In this document: in pieces, positions 5,930-11,157 of the stretch | Layout of the letters: each line of letters begins with the position of its first letter | Numbering within the stretch: position 1 is the first letter of the stretch | Source: Actinomycetes bacterium | Lineage (GTDB): Bacteria; Actinomycetota; Actinomycetes; Mycobacteriales; Micromonosporaceae | Direction of reading: 5' to 3' | NCBI GenBank assembly: GCA_023437285.1 | Contig: JAEZGP010000738.1 | Location: forward strand, 1 to 11,157 | Length of the DNA stretch: 11,157 bases | Notes under the pieces: model-generated | The model's input: only the letters and a program-made list of their open reading frames with translations | Database searches by the model: none | What the model was told of the DNA's origin: nothing | Translations under genes and position numbers: made by a program

Positions 5930-7403
5930 GCGGCACGACGAGCACCGCCTCGGTGCCGCCCTCGATGCGCGTGCGCATCTCGATCGAGCCGCGCAGCTCG
6001 CCGCGGGCGAGGGTACGCACGATCTGCAGGCCCAACCGGTCGCCGGCGTCGAGGTCGAACCCGTCGGGCAGGCCGCGTCCGGTGTCGGCGACGCTCACGT
6101 GCAGCTGGCGGCGGAACCGGTGCGCCGAGATGGTCACCTCGCCGCCGCTGCCGGGGGCGAAGCCGTGTTCCACGGCGTTGAGCAGCAGCTCGTTGAGGAC
6201 CATGACGAGCGGCGTGGCGATGTCGGCGGGCAGGACCCCGAACGAGCCCTCCCGGTGCAGGCGGACCTTGGACTCGGGCGAGGCGACCTCGGCGGCGGCC
6301 GAGGCGACCCGGTCGATGATGCCGTCGAGCTCGACGGCCTCGTTCGGTGAGATCGACAGCGTCTCGTGCACCAGCGCGATCGACGCGACCCGGCGCACCG
6401 ACTCCTCCAGCGCGGCGCGCGCGTCGGGCGTCTCCACCCGGCGTGCCTGCAGCCGCAGCAGGGCCGCGACGGTCTGCAGGTTGTTCTTCACCCGGTGATG
6501 GATCTCCCGGATGGTCGCGTCCTTGGTGATCAGCTCGCGGTCGCGGCGGCGCACCTCGGTGATGTCGCGGACGAGGACCAGCGCGCCGATGGGTACCCCG
6601 GCGGGGATGAGCGGCAGCGCCCGCATGAGGACGGTCGCGCCGCGCGCCTCGATCTCCTTGCGGGCCGGGGCGTCGCCGCGCAGCGCCGCGTGGACCCGGT
6701 TGCTGGCGTCGTTGCCCTCCAGCGGGTCGTTGGCCAGCCGGCTGGTCAGGGCCGCCAGGTCCTCGCCCACGAGGTGGGCGGCCAGGCCGAGTCGCCGGTA
6801 CGCGGACTGAGCGTTCGGGCTCGCGTAGGTGACCTTGCCGCTGGCGTCGAGCCGGATCAGGCCGTCGCCGACGCGCGGCGCGCTGGTCGTCTCGCCGGGG
6901 TGGCGGGGCGGCGGGAACGTGCCGTCGGCGACCATCTGGGCGAGGTCGTCGGCGGTGGTCAGGTAGTTCATTTCGAGCTGGCTGGGCGTGCGCGCGGTGG
7001 TGAGGTTGGTGTCGCGGCCGACCACGCCGATGACGTCGGAGCCGTCGCGGCGGCGTACGGGAATGGCCTCGTGGCGCGCGGGCGTGTCGCCGTACCAGAC
7101 GGGGTCGCCCTCGCGCCAGATCCGGCCCTGATGCAGCGCGATCGACAGGTGCGAGACCTCGGGGCCGGTCATGATCCGGCCGACGTGGTCGTCCTGGTAC
7201 GCCGTCGGGGCGGTGGTGGGGCGCACCTGCGCCACGCAGACGAACTGGGGGGTGTCCACGGCCGAGGTGGGCACCCAGAGCAGGAGGTCGGCGAAGGAAA
7301 GGTCGGAGATCAGCTGCCAGTCGCCGGCCAGCCGGTGCAGATGATCGACGTCAGCCTGGCCGAGGCCCGTGTGCTCCTCGACGAGATCACGCAGCGTGGA
7401 CAC
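5913..7403 (-). CDS. pdtaS: PdtaS-like sensor histidine kinase
   Basis: Predicted product is 496 aa, soluble, with no membrane segment. Domain order is an N-terminal GAF-like domain (about 1-155), a PAS-like domain (about 178-285), a HisKA_2 dimerisation/phosphorylation domain with 'REIHHRVKNNLQ' (His302/His303) and a GHKL ATPase domain with N box 'NELLLNAVEHGF' (404-415) and 'DTGRGLPDGFD' (440-450). The kinase of M. tuberculosis (Rv3220c) has the same layout and phosphorylates the ANTAR-type RNA-binding regulator PdtaR, which is not in this window. I use the GTG at 7403. There is only a weak ribosome binding site, and the SIS gene ends 44 bp upstream on the same strand, so read-through transcription is likely. 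Its TAG lies within the convergent glycosyltransferase gene. Confidence 0.88.
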   Translation of the reverse strand: MSTLRDLVEEHTGLGQADVDHLHRLAGDWQLISDLSFADLLLWVPTSAVDTPQFVCVAQVRPTTAPTAYQDDHVGRIMTGPEVSHLSIALHQGRIWREGDPVWYGDTPARHEAIPVRRRDGSDVIGVVGRDTNLTTARTPSQLEMNYLTTADDLAQMVADGTFPPPRHPGETTSAPRVGDGLIRLDASGKVTYASPNAQSAYRRLGLAAHLVGEDLAALTSRLANDPLEGNDASNRVHAALRGDAPARKEIEARGATVLMRALPLIPAGVPIGALVLVRDITEVRRRDRELITKDATIREIHHRVKNNLQTVAALLRLQARRVETPDARAALEESVRRVASIALVHETLSISPNEAVELDGIIDRVASAAAEVASPESKVRLHREGSFGVLPADIATPLVMVLNELLLNAVEHGFAPGSGGEVTISAHRFRRQLHVSVADTGRGLPDGFDLDAGDRLGLQIVRTLARGELRGSIEMRTRIEGGTEAVLVVPLSPHR

Positions 7404-7447
7404 ACGCAGAGCCTGTCAAATGAACGTGTCGGCGAGATGACCGGGGG

Positions 7448-8503
7448 TCACCGCGTCGTGGTGACTTTTTTCAGGCCACGCGGGCTGTCCGGATTCTCCC
7501 CGCGGCCGAGCGCCAGCGACAGCGCCAGCCGTTGCAGCGGCAGGATGTCCAGCAGCGGGGCGTACCGCTCGTCGACGTCGGGCGTGGCGAGGTAATGCCC
7601 GGCGCCGGCGGGCCGGGGACCGATCGTGACCACGTCGGCGCGCCGGTCGGCCAGCCGGGCCAGCACCTCGCGCATGGTCTCGCCGGCCGGGCCGCCGCCC
7701 ACCACGGCGAGCACGGGCACGTCCGGGTCGGCCATGGCCAGCGGGCCGTGCAGCAGGTCGGCGCCGGAGAAGGCCAGCGCCGGCAGGTACGACGTCTCCA
7801 TGAGCTTGAGCGCCGCCTCCCGCGCGGTCGGGTACGCGTACCCCCGGCCCGTGGTGAGCATCCGGCCCGCGAAGCGGTACCGGCCCGCGAGGTCGCCGGG
7901 TCCGTCGCCGGCGAGCGCCTCGCGGGCGAGGTCGGGCAGCGCGTCGAAGGCACTACGGACGTCGGGTGTCACGTGGCCGTCGCCGGCCCGCACGCCCTCG
8001 ACGAGCAGGAGCAGCGTGAGCAGTTCGGCGGTGTACGTCTTCGTGGCGGCCACGGCCCGCTCGTGTCCCGCGACGATGTCGATGGTGCGTTCGGCCTCGG
8101 CCGCGAGCGGCGAGTCGGGCGCGTTGGTGACGGCGAGGGTGAGCGCCCCCTGCTCGCGGGCCACCCGGACCACCTCGCACAGGTCGGCCGAGCCGCCGCT
8201 CTGCGACACCCCGACGACGAGCGTGTCGCGCAGGTCGGGCCGCGCGCCGTACACGGTGATCGCCGACGGGGAGGCGAGGGCGGCGGGCAGGCCGAGGCGG
8301 ATCTCGCAGAGGTACGCCGCGTAGAGGGCGGCGTGGTCGGACGTGCCGCGCGCGGTGAACACGACGTGCCGGGGCCGGCGGCGGGCGATCTCGGCGGCGA
8401 CGGCCGCGATGGGGCCGGCCGCCTCGTCGAGGACCCGCGCGTAGACCTCGGGTTGCTCCGCGATGTCGGCCGCCATGCCCGCGCCGGGCCGCTGCTCCTC
8501 CAC
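7448..8503 (-). CDS. double-SIS sugar-phosphate isomerase/deaminase (AgaS/NagB-II, GlmS C-half like)
   Basis: Predicted product is 351 aa with two SIS domains and no glutaminase domain. It therefore resembles the isomerase half of GlmS and the NagB-II/AgaS deaminases, which convert amino-sugar 6-phosphates to the keto-sugar phosphate and ammonia. SIS 1 (about 33-165) shows 'ARGTSDHAALYAAYL' (51-65) and 'VSQSGGSADL' (99-108). SIS 2 (about 205-340) shows 'GRGYAYPTAREAALKLMETS' (219-238) and 'SGADLLHGPLAMA' (246-258). The end 'NPDSPRGLKKVTTT' is typical of the family. I chose GTG 8503, which has AAGGA 7 bases upstream. An ATG 9 codons earlier would absorb that site. It may recycle cell-wall amino sugars; the exact substrate cannot be told. 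Confidence 0.82.
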   Translation of the reverse strand: MEEQRPGAGMAADIAEQPEVYARVLDEAAGPIAAVAAEIARRRPRHVVFTARGTSDHAALYAAYLCEIRLGLPAALASPSAITVYGARPDLRDTLVVGVSQSGGSADLCEVVRVAREQGALTLAVTNAPDSPLAAEAERTIDIVAGHERAVAATKTYTAELLTLLLLVEGVRAGDGHVTPDVRSAFDALPDLAREALAGDGPGDLAGRYRFAGRMLTTGRGYAYPTAREAALKLMETSYLPALAFSGADLLHGPLAMADPDVPVLAVVGGGPAGETMREVLARLADRRADVVTIGPRPAGAGHYLATPDVDERYAPLLDILPLQRLALSLALGRGENPDSPRGLKKVTTTR

Positions 8504-8523
8504 GGTTCCATCCTTACGGCAGC

Positions 8524-8590
8524 TGCGCAAACCTGCTCACTTGATGCGCATCCTTGCACGTTTCCGGCGCTGAACGCAACGTAATGCGCA
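8524..8590. promoter_or_regulatory. three phased TGCGCA sites upstream of the SIS gene
   Basis: TGCGCA occurs at 8524-8529, 8545-8550 and 8585-8590, at intervals of 21 and 40 bp, close to two and four turns of the helix. The middle one is the centre of ATGCGCAT. They fill the gap between GNAT and SIS genes, upstream of the SIS start, where a sugar-responsive regulator would bind. The hexamer is common in GC-rich DNA, so this is tentative. Confidence 0.35.
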
Positions 8591-8627
8591 GGCTTCGCTC
8601 AGGTTGCCCTCCGGGTTGATCCGGGCG

Positions 8628-9143
8628 TCAGTCGGTGGCGAGGTCCCGGCGCAGGGCCAGGAGATTCATGCCCGGGATGGGGGACCAGTCGCGCTCCGGC
8701 ACGCGAACGAAACCGAAGCGCGCGTAGAGCCGGTGGGCCCGGGTCGCGAAGTCGCGCGTGTAGATGAGCAGGGCGGTCGCGCCGGCGTAGCGGGCGCGGG
8801 ACACACACGCCGCCACCAGCGCCTGCCCGACGCCCTGGCCCTGGGCGGCCGGGTCGACGGCCAGCATCCGGAACTCCGCCTCGCCCGGGCCGGCGATCTC
8901 GGCCAGCGGGGAGCCGTGCAGGACCAACGCCACCGATCCCACCACCCGGCCGGCGGCGTCGACGCCCACGAGCAGTTCGGCCGCGCTCGCCCGGCCGGCG
9001 ACATCGGCGAGGACCGCGTCATAACCTTCGTCGTCGGCGAGCTGACCGTCGGCGCGGTAGGCGTCGACGGTCAGTCGTGCGATGTCGGGGTAATCGTCAG
9101 TGGACGCCGCGCGGACGGTGATCCGCGGCACGTGCGGCGTCAT
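8628..9143 (-). CDS. GNAT-family N-acetyltransferase
   Basis: Predicted product is 171 aa, a full single GNAT domain that would transfer an acetyl group from acetyl-CoA to an unknown amine. The CoA-binding motif A is clear: 'RMLAVDPAAQGQGVGQALV' (92-110), with the Q-x-x-G-x-G pyrophosphate loop at 'QGQGVG' (101-106). Motif B is 'RLYARFGFVRV' (138-148). Its ATG overlaps the stop of the biotin carrier-like gene (ATGA, 9140-9143), so the two are translated together. Nothing in the sequence points to a substrate. The coupling suggests a link with the carrier protein, or simply shared expression. Confidence 0.88.
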   Translation of the reverse strand: MTPHVPRITVRAASTDDYPDIARLTVDAYRADGQLADDEGYDAVLADVAGRASAAELLVGVDAAGRVVGSVALVLHGSPLAEIAGPGEAEFRMLAVDPAAQGQGVGQALVAACVSRARYAGATALLIYTRDFATRAHRLYARFGFVRVPERDWSPIPGMNLLALRRDLATD

Positions 9144-9355
9144 TCCACGATGGCGATCAGGTCACCCTCCTGGACGACGTCGCCCTCGGCCACCGCGAGT
9201 TCGGTGATCGTGCCGTCGGACTCGGCGACCACCGGGATCTCCATCTTCATGGACTCCAGGATGACCAGCGTGTCGCCCTCGGCGACCTCGTCACCGGCGG
9301 CCTTGACGACCTTCCACACGTTGGCGACCATCTCGGCGCGGATCTCGTCGGCCAT
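9140..9355 (-). CDS. biotin/lipoyl attachment domain protein (TB7.3 type)
   Basis: Predicted product is 71 aa, a single biotinyl domain with the target lysine in 'ESMKMEI' (Lys37), the standard MKM biotinylation motif. The two halves of the barrel are the swaps 'VAEGDTLVILESMKME' and 'VVQEGDLIAIVE'. The length and the neighbours (rshA, sigH, pdtaS) match Rv3221c (TB7.3) of M. tuberculosis. Free-standing domains of this kind may act as carboxyl carriers, but no carboxylase subunit is present here. The ATG at 9355 has AAAGGA upstream (GAAAGGACGACA before ATG). It is divergent from the bL37 gene, with 140 bp between the two starts. Confidence 0.92.
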   Translation of the reverse strand: MADEIRAEMVANVWKVVKAAGDEVAEGDTLVILESMKMEIPVVAESDGTITELAVAEGDVVQEGDLIAIVE

Positions 9356-9411
9356 TGTCGTCCTTTCTGGGCGTGACGATGCTTCGCGTTCCCTCGGACG
9401 GGACCGCTGAC

Positions 9412-9441
9412 GTATCCAATCACGTCCCGGCCGGTCGGCAA
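9412..9441 (-). promoter_or_regulatory. possible promoter of the TB7.3-GNAT genes
   Basis: On the minus strand TTGCCG (9441-9436) and GGATAC (9417-9412) are 18 bp apart. Match to a housekeeping promoter is partial. Confidence 0.25.
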
Positions 9442-9463
9442 CCACGTGCCCGGCCGCGCGCCG

Positions 9464-9469
9464 TAGAAT
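9464..9469 (+). promoter_or_regulatory. -10 box of the bL37 gene
   Basis: TAGAAT is one base off the TATAAT consensus and lies 26 bases before the bL37 ATG, leaving a short 5' UTR that carries the ribosome binding site. No good -35 element is seen 16-18 bp upstream, which is common in actinomycetes. Confidence 0.5.
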
Positions 9470-9495
9470 TCCCCGACACCCGCAGGGAGGTACCA

Positions 9496-9570
9496 ATGGC
9501 GAAGAAGGCCCGCAAGAAGAAGGCTCGGAAGAAGAGCGCCGCCAACCACGGCAAGCGCCCCAACTCCTGA
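9496..9570 (+). CDS. 50S ribosomal protein bL37
   Basis: Predicted product is 24 aa and very basic: ten Lys/Arg in the first 13 residues, starting MAKKARKKKARKKS, then ending ANHGKRPNS. The ANHGKRPN ending and the 24-residue length match bL37, a tiny actinobacterial large-subunit protein first seen in mycobacterial ribosome structures. It should bind 23S rRNA through its basic tail. The start is firm: GGGAGG at 9485-9490, 5 bases before the ATG, behind a TAGAAT box. It is on the plus strand, opposite to the genes on both sides, and a hairpin follows 8 bases after the stop. A nucleic-acid-binding peptide of another kind is the only alternative. Confidence 0.85.
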   Translation: MAKKARKKKARKKSAANHGKRPNS

Positions 9571-9578
9571 GTGCCGGT

Positions 9579-9612
9579 GCGGGGGTCCGTCGCCACGGCG
9601 GCCGGCCCCCGC
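9579..9612. terminator. hairpin between convergent bL37 and rshA genes
   Basis: GCGGGGG (9579-9585) and CCCCCGC (9606-9612) pair perfectly. An inner CCGT/ACGG stem (9587-9590 with 9595-9598) may add to it. There is no U-tract, as is usual in high-GC actinomycetes. It can serve both strands, with bL37 ending at 9570 and rshA ending at 9635. Confidence 0.6.
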
Positions 9613-9634
9613 GGCGTACCTCCGGGTGCCTTTG

Positions 9635-9910
9635 TCAGCCGCGCTCGTAGGTCGTCTCGACGACGAGGGCGGCCAGCCTGGCCCGCAGCCGCTCGCGCAG
9701 CTCGTCCGGCGCCTGGTCGCCCCCGCAACAGCGGTTGACCAGGACCTTGACCTCCTCCTCGATGCCGTACTCGCGCAGACACGGCGAGCACTCGTCGAGG
9801 TGTTCGCTGATCACTGCCCGGCGTTCGTCGGCGCACTCCAGGTCGAGGAAGAGGTAGACCTCGCCCAGGACCTGCTGGCAGTCGACGTCATGGGGATCGC
9901 CGCAGCTCAC
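9635..9910 (-). CDS. rshA: redox-sensitive zinc anti-sigma factor (RshA/RsrA)
   Basis: Predicted product is 91 aa, a ZAS-family anti-sigma factor that binds SigH in reducing conditions and lets go when its cysteines are oxidised. The zinc motif is 'HLDECSPC' (HxxxCxxC, residues about 49-56). Further cysteines are at the N-terminus ('SCGDPHDVDC') and in 'NRCCGG', in the same places as in RsrA of Streptomyces. The GTG at 9910 is 4 bases after the sigH stop and uses the AGGAGG that lies over the last sigH codons, so its expression is tied to sigH. The longer reading from 10021 would overlap the end of sigH in another frame and lacks a ribosome binding site; I reject it. Confidence 0.93.
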   Translation of the reverse strand: MSCGDPHDVDCQQVLGEVYLFLDLECADERRAVISEHLDECSPCLREYGIEEEVKVLVNRCCGGDQAPDELRERLRARLAALVVETTYERG

Positions 9911-9914
9911 TGGT

Positions 9915-10532
9915 TCACACCTCCTGCCCGGCCGGGTCGGCCGGGGCGTTCGACGGGGGCCGGGCGAGGCCCCGCTCAACAGCGTAGTTCTCCAACAGGC
10001 GGCGCAGGTTGCGCCGGCCACGGTGCAGCCGGGACATCACGGTGCCGATCGGCGTACCCATAATGTCCGCGATCTCCTTGTACGAAAAGCCCTCGACGTC
10101 GGCGAGGTAGACGGCGAGTCGGAAGTCCTCCGGCAGGCTCTGCAACGCGTCCTTGACGTCGCTGTCGGGCAGCCGGTCGAGCGCCTCGGTCTCGGCGGAA
10201 CGCAGGCCGCTGGACGTGTGCGACTCGGCCTCGGCGAGCTGCCAGTCGGCGATCTCCTCGGTCGGCGCCTGGACGGGCTGGCGCTGCCGGCGCCGGTACG
10301 AGTTGATGTAGGTGTTGGTGAGGATCCGGTAGAGCCAGGCCTTCAGGTTCGTGCCCTGCTCAAACTGGTGGAAGGCCGCGTACGCCTTGAGGAACGTCTC
10401 CTGGACGAGGTCCTCGGCGTCGGCCGGGTTGCGGGTCATCCGCATGGCCGCCGCGTACAGCTGATCGAGGAAGGGCAGCGCCTCCCGTTCGAATCGGGTC
10501 CGCTGCTCGCTTACCTCGGCGCTGGATGTCAC
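9915..10532 (-). CDS. sigH: ECF sigma factor SigH/SigR (thiol-oxidative stress)
   Basis: Predicted product is 205 aa from GTG 10532. It directs RNA polymerase to thiol-stress promoters of the GGAAT-N18-GTT type. Region 2 spans about 15-85, with '[20 protein letters not shown]' (35-54) and '[20 protein letters not shown]' (62-81). Region 4 spans about 122-182, with the helix-turn-helix '[20 protein letters not shown]' (149-168). The paired anti-sigma gene follows 4 bases after its stop. GTG 10532 is supported by GAGGAG about 7 bases upstream (minus strand AAGAGGAGCGAACGC). The frame stays open upstream, and a GTG at 10673 would give a form 47 residues longer, comparable to SigR' of Streptomyces. 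A TATCCT box at 10567-10562 could serve a basal promoter for the short form. Confidence 0.94.
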   Translation of the reverse strand: MTSSAEVSEQRTRFEREALPFLDQLYAAAMRMTRNPADAEDLVQETFLKAYAAFHQFEQGTNLKAWLYRILTNTYINSYRRRQRQPVQAPTEEIADWQLAEAESHTSSGLRSAETEALDRLPDSDVKDALQSLPEDFRLAVYLADVEGFSYKEIADIMGTPIGTVMSRLHRGRRNLRRLLENYAVERGLARPPSNAPADPAGQEV

Positions 10533-10561
10533 GCGTTCGCTCCTCTTTACGGCTCGCGCAG

Positions 10562-10567
10562 AGGATA
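10562..10567 (-). promoter_or_regulatory. possible -10 box of a basal sigH promoter
   Basis: TATCCT on the minus strand, about 30 bases before the GTG at 10532, would give a short 5' UTR carrying the GAGGAG site. No clear -35 element is seen. Confidence 0.3.
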
Positions 10568-10684
10568 CGACGCCACGACCCGGCGATATCGCGGAAGGCG
10601 GCCGGACAGGCGTAGGACGCGATTCCCGGGTCGTCCGGGTCTCCGCGGTCCCACTGCGCACCAGCGTGCTCACCGTTACCCCAT

Positions 10685-10723
10685 TTCCTGTGCACCGATC
10701 GCGTTCGGTGGGTGCAACAGGAA
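10685..10723. promoter_or_regulatory. large dyad over the start site of the SigH-type promoter
   Basis: TTCCTGTGCACC (10685-10696) and GGTGCAACAGGAA (10711-10723) are complementary except for one extra A. An alternative inner pairing is CACCGA (10693-10698) with TCGGTG (10705-10710). The dyad covers the GTT element and the expected transcription start, so it could be an operator for a second regulator. Confidence 0.45.
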
Positions 10724-10741
10724 GCTCGCCGCGGGCATTCC
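10716..10741 (-). promoter_or_regulatory. SigH/SigR-dependent autoregulatory promoter of sigH
   Basis: On the minus strand GGAAT (10741-10737) and GTT (10718-10716) are exactly 18 bp apart, the SigR/SigH consensus. It lies upstream of sigH in the right direction, so SigH would raise its own synthesis and that of RshA. Transcription should start near 10709. Confidence 0.75.
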
Positions 10742-10768
10742 GGGTGGGGGCGAATGTCACGCGACCTC

Positions 10769-10814
10769 GCCCTTCCTGGTCCGGCACCGGTTGGGCGCCG
10801 GAGCCAGGAAGGGC
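10769..10814. terminator. long hairpin between the hydrolase gene and the sigH promoter
   Basis: GCCCTTCCTGG (10769-10779) pairs perfectly with CCAGGAAGGGC (10804-10814). The stem continues with TCCGGC (10780-10785) and GCCGGA (10797-10802) across one bulged base, giving about 17 pairs and an 11-base loop. It lies about 100 bp after the hydrolase stop and just before the sigH promoter, so a terminator role is likely. No U-tract is present. Confidence 0.55.
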
Positions 10815-10919
10815 CTGGGAGGTTGGGTACGGACTGGGTGTCCGCGGTAATGGAGATGTCCCATATACCTGGTTCGTACTGTCCAACGAAGCCCGGGCCG
10901 GCTAGGTCACGCTCGCGTC

Positions 10920-11157
10920 TCAGCGTCGGCGCAGCCAGTCGGCGGCCGCCGCGCCGACGAGCGCCGGGTCGCCCTTGAGGTCGTGCCTCTCCCCGGCCAG
11001 GACGACGACCTCCACGGCGCCGCCGGCCTCGGGTACGCCGAACGGGTCCCGGTCCCCGTTGATCACCAACGTGGGCAGGGTCCGGTCGAGTTCGGCGGCT
11101 CGGGTCACCTCCGGCCGGCCGGGCGGGTGCAGCGGAAACGCGAGCGCCAGTACGCCC
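10920..11157 (-). CDS. alpha/beta-hydrolase, C-terminal part
   Basis: The last 78 codons are in the window; the gene runs off the right edge, and the reading stays open through 11157. The visible part begins GVLALAFPLHPPGRPE, then has 'PTLVINGDRDPFGVP', which holds the acid of the catalytic triad, and 'AGERHDLKG', which holds the catalytic histidine. The 'PLHPPG(R/K)PE' stretch is typical of the small COG3571-type predicted hydrolases. The nucleophile elbow lies outside the window. Substrate unknown. The GTG at 11106-11108 could be taken for a start, but it would drop conserved family sequence. Confidence 0.8.
   Translation of the reverse strand, partial: GVLALAFPLHPPGRPEVTRAAELDRTLPTLVINGDRDPFGVPEAGGAVEVVVLAGERHDLKGDPALVGAAAADWLRRR

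Noticed and set aside
9911..10021. RshA extended to 128 residues
   Set aside because: It would overlap sigH by more than 100 bp in another frame. The GTG at 9910 follows a proper AGGAGG and begins at the conserved CGDPH region.
10674..10886. SigH extended to the ATG at 10886 (323 residues)
   Set aside because: The added part crosses the long hairpin and the GGAAT-N18-GTT promoter and has no coding character. A start no earlier than GTG 10673 is compatible with the promoter.
1..11157. tRNA, rRNA, prophage, toxin-antitoxin or defence genes
   Set aside because: No cloverleaf, rRNA motif or characteristic protein family was found on either strand. Apart from the IS end, the window reads as ordinary chromosome.

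Overview
The window is very GC-rich DNA from an actinomycete. Many genes start with GTG, gene pairs overlap by four bases, and the thiol-stress sigma/anti-sigma pair, a PdtaS-type kinase and a bL37 ribosomal protein are all typical of Actinobacteria. Protein style suggests the Micromonosporaceae (Micromonospora/Actinoplanes-like), but this is an impression, not a test. Most of the window is ordinary chromosomal core. The more unusual material lies between the genes.

Bases 1-127 are the right end of an IS3-family insertion sequence. It abuts three diverged repeats spaced exactly 42 bp apart (130-228).

Bases 285-3919 (minus strand) are an assimilatory sulfate-reduction operon: a short cysteine-containing leader peptide, ferredoxin-sulfite reductase (sirA), a 48-residue zinc-ribbon protein, APS reductase (cysH) and a CbiX/SirB-like chelatase. 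All four main genes are joined by 4-base stop/start overlaps. APS reductase makes sulfite, SirA reduces it to sulfide, and the chelatase would supply iron for SirA's siroheme. The RNA between the leader peptide and sirA can form competing pairings, including one over the ribosome binding site, so an attenuation-like control is plausible.

Bases 4181-5929 (plus strand) encode a polytopic GT-C type glycosyltransferase, which overlaps the end of a convergent PdtaS-like sensor kinase by 17 bp.

Bases 5913-9355 (minus strand) hold, in transcription order, a biotin/lipoyl carrier protein (TB7.3 type), a GNAT acetyltransferase, a double-SIS sugar isomerase/deaminase, and pdtaS. On the plus strand, diverging from the carrier protein, is the 24-residue ribosomal protein bL37 gene.

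Bases 9635-10919 (minus strand) hold the SigH/SigR sigma factor and its redox-sensitive zinc anti-sigma factor. Upstream lies a textbook GGAAT-N18-GTT self-activated promoter, placed so that its transcript can start translation at an earlier in-frame GTG. This matches the arrangement that gives the unstable long isoform SigR' in Streptomyces. A strong hairpin separates this promoter from the end of an alpha/beta-hydrolase gene that runs off the right edge. The sigH, rshA, TB7.3, pdtaS neighbourhood resembles the Rv3220c-Rv3223c region of Mycobacterium tuberculosis, here with the SIS and GNAT genes inserted.
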